Shown here: piece by piece, positions 12,790-14,899 of the stretch
Numbering within the stretch: the stretch's first letter is position 1
Layout: the number at the start of each line of letters is the position of its first letter
Assembly: GCA_038247245.1 (NCBI GenBank)
Contig: JBBRVE010000074.1
Location: forward strand, 1-14,899
DNA length: 14,899 nt
DNA from: JAPWJZ01 sp038247245
GTDB taxonomy: Bacteria; Pseudomonadota; Alphaproteobacteria; Micavibrionales; UBA2020
Direction of reading: 5' to 3'
Notes under the pieces: model-generated
What the model was told of the DNA's origin: nothing
Database searches by the model: none
The model's input: the letters and a program-made list of their open reading frames with translations, nothing else
Translations under genes and position numbers: made by a program

Positions 12790-13970
12790 TGCATTACGAC
12801 GTCATTGTTATTGGCGCGGGCGCGGCCGGCATGATGTGCGCAATCGAGGCCGCCAAGCGTGGCCGCCGCGTGCTGATCGCCGACCATGTGGAAACCCCCG
12901 GCGAGAAAATCCGCATTTCGGGCGGCGGTCGGTGCAATTTCACCAACATCCATTCCACCCCCGCCAATTTCCTGTCGAACAACCCGCACTACGCCAAATC
13001 CGCGCTTGCCCGTTTCACGCCAGCCGATTTCATCAAGATGATCGAACAGCACGGTATCGCCTATCACGAAAAAACGCTGGGGCAATTGTTCTGCGACGTA
13101 TCGGCCAAGCAGATCGTCAACATGCTGCTGGCCGAAATGCTGGGCGCGGGCGTGCGCATGAAACTGAACCTGAAAATCGAAAGCATCGTGCGGCCGGAAC
13201 CCGACCGCTATGTCGTCATGGCGGGGCTGGAGATTTTCACGGCACAATCCGTGGTGATCGCAACCGGCGGGCTTTCCATCCCGAAAATGGGCGCGACGGG
13301 TTTCGGATACGATACCGCCAAACAGTTTGACCTCAACATCATCCCGCAGCGCGCAGGATTGGTGCCACTACTGTTCGATGCCGACCTGCTGGCGCAGACA
13401 AAAGAACTCTCCGGCCTGTCGGTCGACCCCAGCGAAACATCGTTTGAAAAAACCTCGTTCCGCGAGGCTTTGCTGTTCACGCACAAAGGTCTTTCCGGCC
13501 CCAGTATCCTGCAGATTTCATCCTACTGGCAGGAAGGCGACGATATCGTCATCAACCTGTGGCCCGATGCCGATATGTTTGACGAACTGAAGCGCCAGCG
13601 GCAGGACGGCAACAAATCGCAGCTGCGCAATGTTGTGTCGCGCTATGTGCCGCAACGCCTTGCCGACCTGATCGCGCAGCAGACGGGCATCGACGGGTCG
13701 CTTGCGGATATTTCCGATGCGAAGCTGCGCATTGTTGCCGACCGCATCAACAAATGGCGCATCAAGCCGACCGGCACCGAAGGCTACCGCACCGCCGAAG
13801 TCACGCTGGGCGGCGTCGATACCGATGAGCTGTCATCGAAAACCATGGAAGCTAAAAAATCCCCCGGCCTTTATTTCATCGGCGAAGTTGTCGATGTGAC
13901 GGGGCATCTGGGCGGCCATAATTTTCAATGGGCTTGGGCTTCTGGCTGGTGCGCGGGGCAATTCTGCTGA
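12789..13970 (+). CDS. HI0933/YhiN-family FAD-dependent oxidoreductase
   Basis: A 393-aa flavoprotein of the COG2081 (HI0933, YhiN, BaiN) family. The N-terminal dinucleotide-binding motif is VIVIGAGAAGMMCAIEA (GxGxxG at residues 9-14). The family signature KIRISGGGRCNFTN follows, then ATGGLSIPKMGATGFGYDTA, FTHKGLSGPSILQIS, EVTLGGVDTDELSSKTMEAK and the C-terminal FAD motif GEVVDVTGHLGGHNFQWAWASG. Length is normal. Family members are NAD(P)H-linked reductases of mostly unknown substrate. The ATG at 12789 shares a base with the ankyrin B stop; a GTG at 12786 would add one residue but is less likely. It is the third gene of the ankyrin operon. Confidence 0.94.
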   Translation: MHYDVIVIGAGAAGMMCAIEAAKRGRRVLIADHVETPGEKIRISGGGRCNFTNIHSTPANFLSNNPHYAKSALARFTPADFIKMIEQHGIAYHEKTLGQLFCDVSAKQIVNMLLAEMLGAGVRMKLNLKIESIVRPEPDRYVVMAGLEIFTAQSVVIATGGLSIPKMGATGFGYDTAKQFDLNIIPQRAGLVPLLFDADLLAQTKELSGLSVDPSETSFEKTSFREALLFTHKGLSGPSILQISSYWQEGDDIVINLWPDADMFDELKRQRQDGNKSQLRNVVSRYVPQRLADLIAQQTGIDGSLADISDAKLRIVADRINKWRIKPTGTEGYRTAEVTLGGVDTDELSSKTMEAKKSPGLYFIGEVVDVTGHLGGHNFQWAWASGWCAGQFC

Positions 13971-13992
13971 TTTATCAGCCGGATCGCGATTG

Positions 13993-14020
13993 TTGACATA
14001 ACCGCCATTTTCTCTAAGAT
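13993..14020 (+). promoter_or_regulatory. TTGACATAAC promoter of the 14049 gene
   Basis: TTGACA (13993-13998), continued by TAAC, is followed after 16 nt by TAAGAT (14015-14020). The predicted start near 14027 gives a short leader of about 22 nt that contains the ribosome site. Confidence 0.65.
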
Positions 14021-14048
14021 GCCCATATTAACATCATAGCAGGGTATC

Positions 14049-14588
14049 ATGACCGAACCTCAGCGCACGCCACGCGATATCATCGATAAATATTCCCCCA
14101 TCGTGAAGGGCCGCACCGGCCTTTCGTCCGTCTTTTTCAAGGCCGCTGCACGCTCCATCGAACTGGCGCAGGATACCGCCCATGCCGTGACCGAATGGGC
14201 ATACCCGCGCGGCATCGAAAATACCGCCGGCCAATTGCTGGTCAGCACCGCCCCCGTGATCGCCGCGACGCTCAAACGCATGGAAAAGAAACTCGCCGCC
14301 AGCTTCAACACCGCATCCGCGAAAAACGCCGATGCCGAAGCGCGCGGCAATTTCCTGAGCCTTGCCGACGACGTGAAGGCCGATGCGAAAATCATCGCGC
14401 CGCAAGCATCCGTGCTGCGCCAGGAATACGACATGGTGACCGAACCCTATACGTTCATGGTCGCGCAAGGCGTGACGCTGGAACAGGGCATCGCGCAAGT
14501 GACCGCCGCAAGCGAGCGCATCAATCCCGTCACCATCCGCCGCCATCCCGCGCCGCAACCGCAACCGGCGAAGGCGGTCGGGTTGTAA
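14049..14588 (+). CDS. Hypothetical protein, 179 aa
   Basis: No family recognised. The ATG at 14049 has a CAGGG ribosome site about 5 nt upstream and its own TTGACATAAC promoter. The product is predicted to be mostly helical and soluble. A basic start (TPRDIIDKYSPIVKGRTG) is followed by helices around AAARSIELAQDTAHAVTEW, LLVSTAPVIAATLKRMEKKL and NADAEARGNFLSLADDVKAD, then an AQGVTLEQGIAQV segment and a Pro/Gln/Arg-rich tail. There is no signal peptide, although the APVIAATL stretch is mildly hydrophobic. It is the last GC-rich gene before the AT-rich right edge, and a hairpin follows its stop codon. Confidence 0.85.
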   Translation: MTEPQRTPRDIIDKYSPIVKGRTGLSSVFFKAAARSIELAQDTAHAVTEWAYPRGIENTAGQLLVSTAPVIAATLKRMEKKLAASFNTASAKNADAEARGNFLSLADDVKADAKIIAPQASVLRQEYDMVTEPYTFMVAQGVTLEQGIAQVTAASERINPVTIRRHPAPQPQPAKAVGL

Positions 14589-14589
14589 T

Positions 14590-14620
14590 TTCTTCTCCTC
14601 TCCTTTGGGAGAGGTAAGAA
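14590..14620. repeat. Hairpin after the 14049 gene
   Basis: CCTCTCC (14597-14603) and GGAGAGG (14608-14614) form a 7-bp stem with loop TTTG, extended after small mismatches by TTCTT (14590-14594) and AAGAA (14616-14620). No T-run follows, so it is at best a weak terminator. Similar CTCTCC-loop-GGAGAGG hairpins are common dispersed intergenic sequences. Confidence 0.5.
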
Positions 14621-14673
14621 CTAGTTTATCTGGTTGAATTTGCTTTATATTTCATTTCATGTTACCATTAACA

Positions 14674-14700
14674 CTTGACTTACAGATATTGTAAATCAAG
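14674..14700. promoter_or_regulatory. Palindromic candidate operator upstream of the recombinase-like ORF
   Basis: CTTGACTTAC (14674-14683) and GTAAATCAAG (14691-14700) form an inverted repeat matching at 9 of 10 positions around a 7-nt AT-rich centre. It lies 50 nt before the ATG at 14750. The left arm contains TTGACT, but no -10 box is found at the right distance. A regulator site or a recombinase-binding site are both possible; the call rests on symmetry alone. Confidence 0.35.
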
Positions 14701-14749
14701 GGCTTACGCGCCCAATCTATACAAAACCTCCACAGAAAGCAAAGTGGCC

Positions 14750-14899
14750 ATGAAGTTTTTTCAGGACGCAAAGGAGCTAAAGCCCGGCCTTATCATCTTC
14801 CGCAGGCCCGATGTAAAGCACGACAACTGGTATTGCCGCATGAAGATACCCAAGGTGGACAAGTATAAAATCGTTTCCCTCAAGACGCCGGATATAAAC
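14750..14899 (+). CDS. Probable tyrosine recombinase/integrase, N-terminal fragment cut by window edge
   Basis: Fifty codons are open from the ATG at 14750 to the window end. The sequence has the pattern seen at the N-terminus of many phage-type integrases before the core-binding domain: a hydrophobic strand LIIFRRP, an NWYCRMKIP segment, and a YKIVSLKTPDI segment, where the strand and Ser/Thr-Lys-Thr turn precede the usual DxxxA helix. The catalytic domain is outside the window, so the call depends only on this short part. The ribosome site is poor (AAAG). Base composition here and in the 160 nt before it is clearly more AT-rich than in the genes to the left, which fits acquired DNA. Confidence 0.5.
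   Translation, partial: MKFFQDAKELKPGLIIFRRPDVKHDNWYCRMKIPKVDKYKIVSLKTPDIN

Noticed and set aside
13966..13979. Small inverted repeat GCTGAT/ATCAGC at the flavoprotein stop codon
   Set aside because: Only a 6-bp stem with a 2-nt loop and no T-run, so not a credible terminator.
1..14899. CRISPR array, tRNA, rRNA, riboswitch or complete insertion sequence
   Set aside because: No regularly spaced direct repeats, no tRNA cloverleaf-like stretch with a TTCGANTC-type arm, no rRNA-like sequence and no transposase ORF were seen by reading. A covariance-model scan would settle the RNA part.

Overview
The window is about 14.9 kb of gene-dense, mostly GC-rich bacterial chromosome. It looks alphaproteobacterial: there is a fabA-fabB pair of the anaerobic unsaturated-fatty-acid type, an SH3 protein of the alphaproteobacterial COG3807 kind, a likely EcfG-type stress promoter, a candidate CtrA box and many short conserved-hypothetical genes. 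A deep-branching Micavibrio/Rhodospirillales-like lineage would fit, but the sequence alone does not prove it.

Left part (1-3459, all minus strand). Transcription runs right to left through a secreted SH3 protein, a 320-aa protein of unknown function (1-nt overlap with the SH3 gene), fabA and fabB (cut by the window edge). FabA makes and isomerises the cis double bond and FabB elongates the unsaturated acyl-ACP. The fabA-fabB spacer holds several short palindromes, two of which are copies of each other in opposite orientation.

Middle (3539-8200). A hypothetical gene with a near-consensus promoter converges on a YciE/YciF-type ferritin-like gene; the two share a bidirectional terminator. Next come dusA (tRNA dihydrouridine synthase A, apparently leaderless), two adjacent unknown genes, a long dispersed-type hairpin, and two tiny genes (48 and 51 aa). 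Each tiny gene has its own promoter, Shine-Dalgarno sequence and terminator. Their products share a KAIExRxxGxxxF core at the same residue positions, so they look like diverged tandem paralogues. This is the most novel-looking item in the window.

Right part (8238-14588). It holds a leaderless zinc-ribbon/SAM methyltransferase gene, an EamA transporter gene, and a secreted 11-repeat Sel1 protein gene on the minus strand. Divergent from the last is a tight operon of two paralogous ankyrin proteins and a HI0933/YhiN-type flavoprotein. A further hypothetical gene follows.

Four transcription units (3603, 8274, 11507, 14049) start from promoters with the same extended -35 block TTGACATAA. At the right edge the sequence becomes AT-richer and an ORF begins that resembles the N-terminus of a tyrosine recombinase, so a mobile element may start there. 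I found no rRNA, tRNA, CRISPR array or complete insertion sequence. No recognisable multi-gene defence or biosynthetic system is evident.
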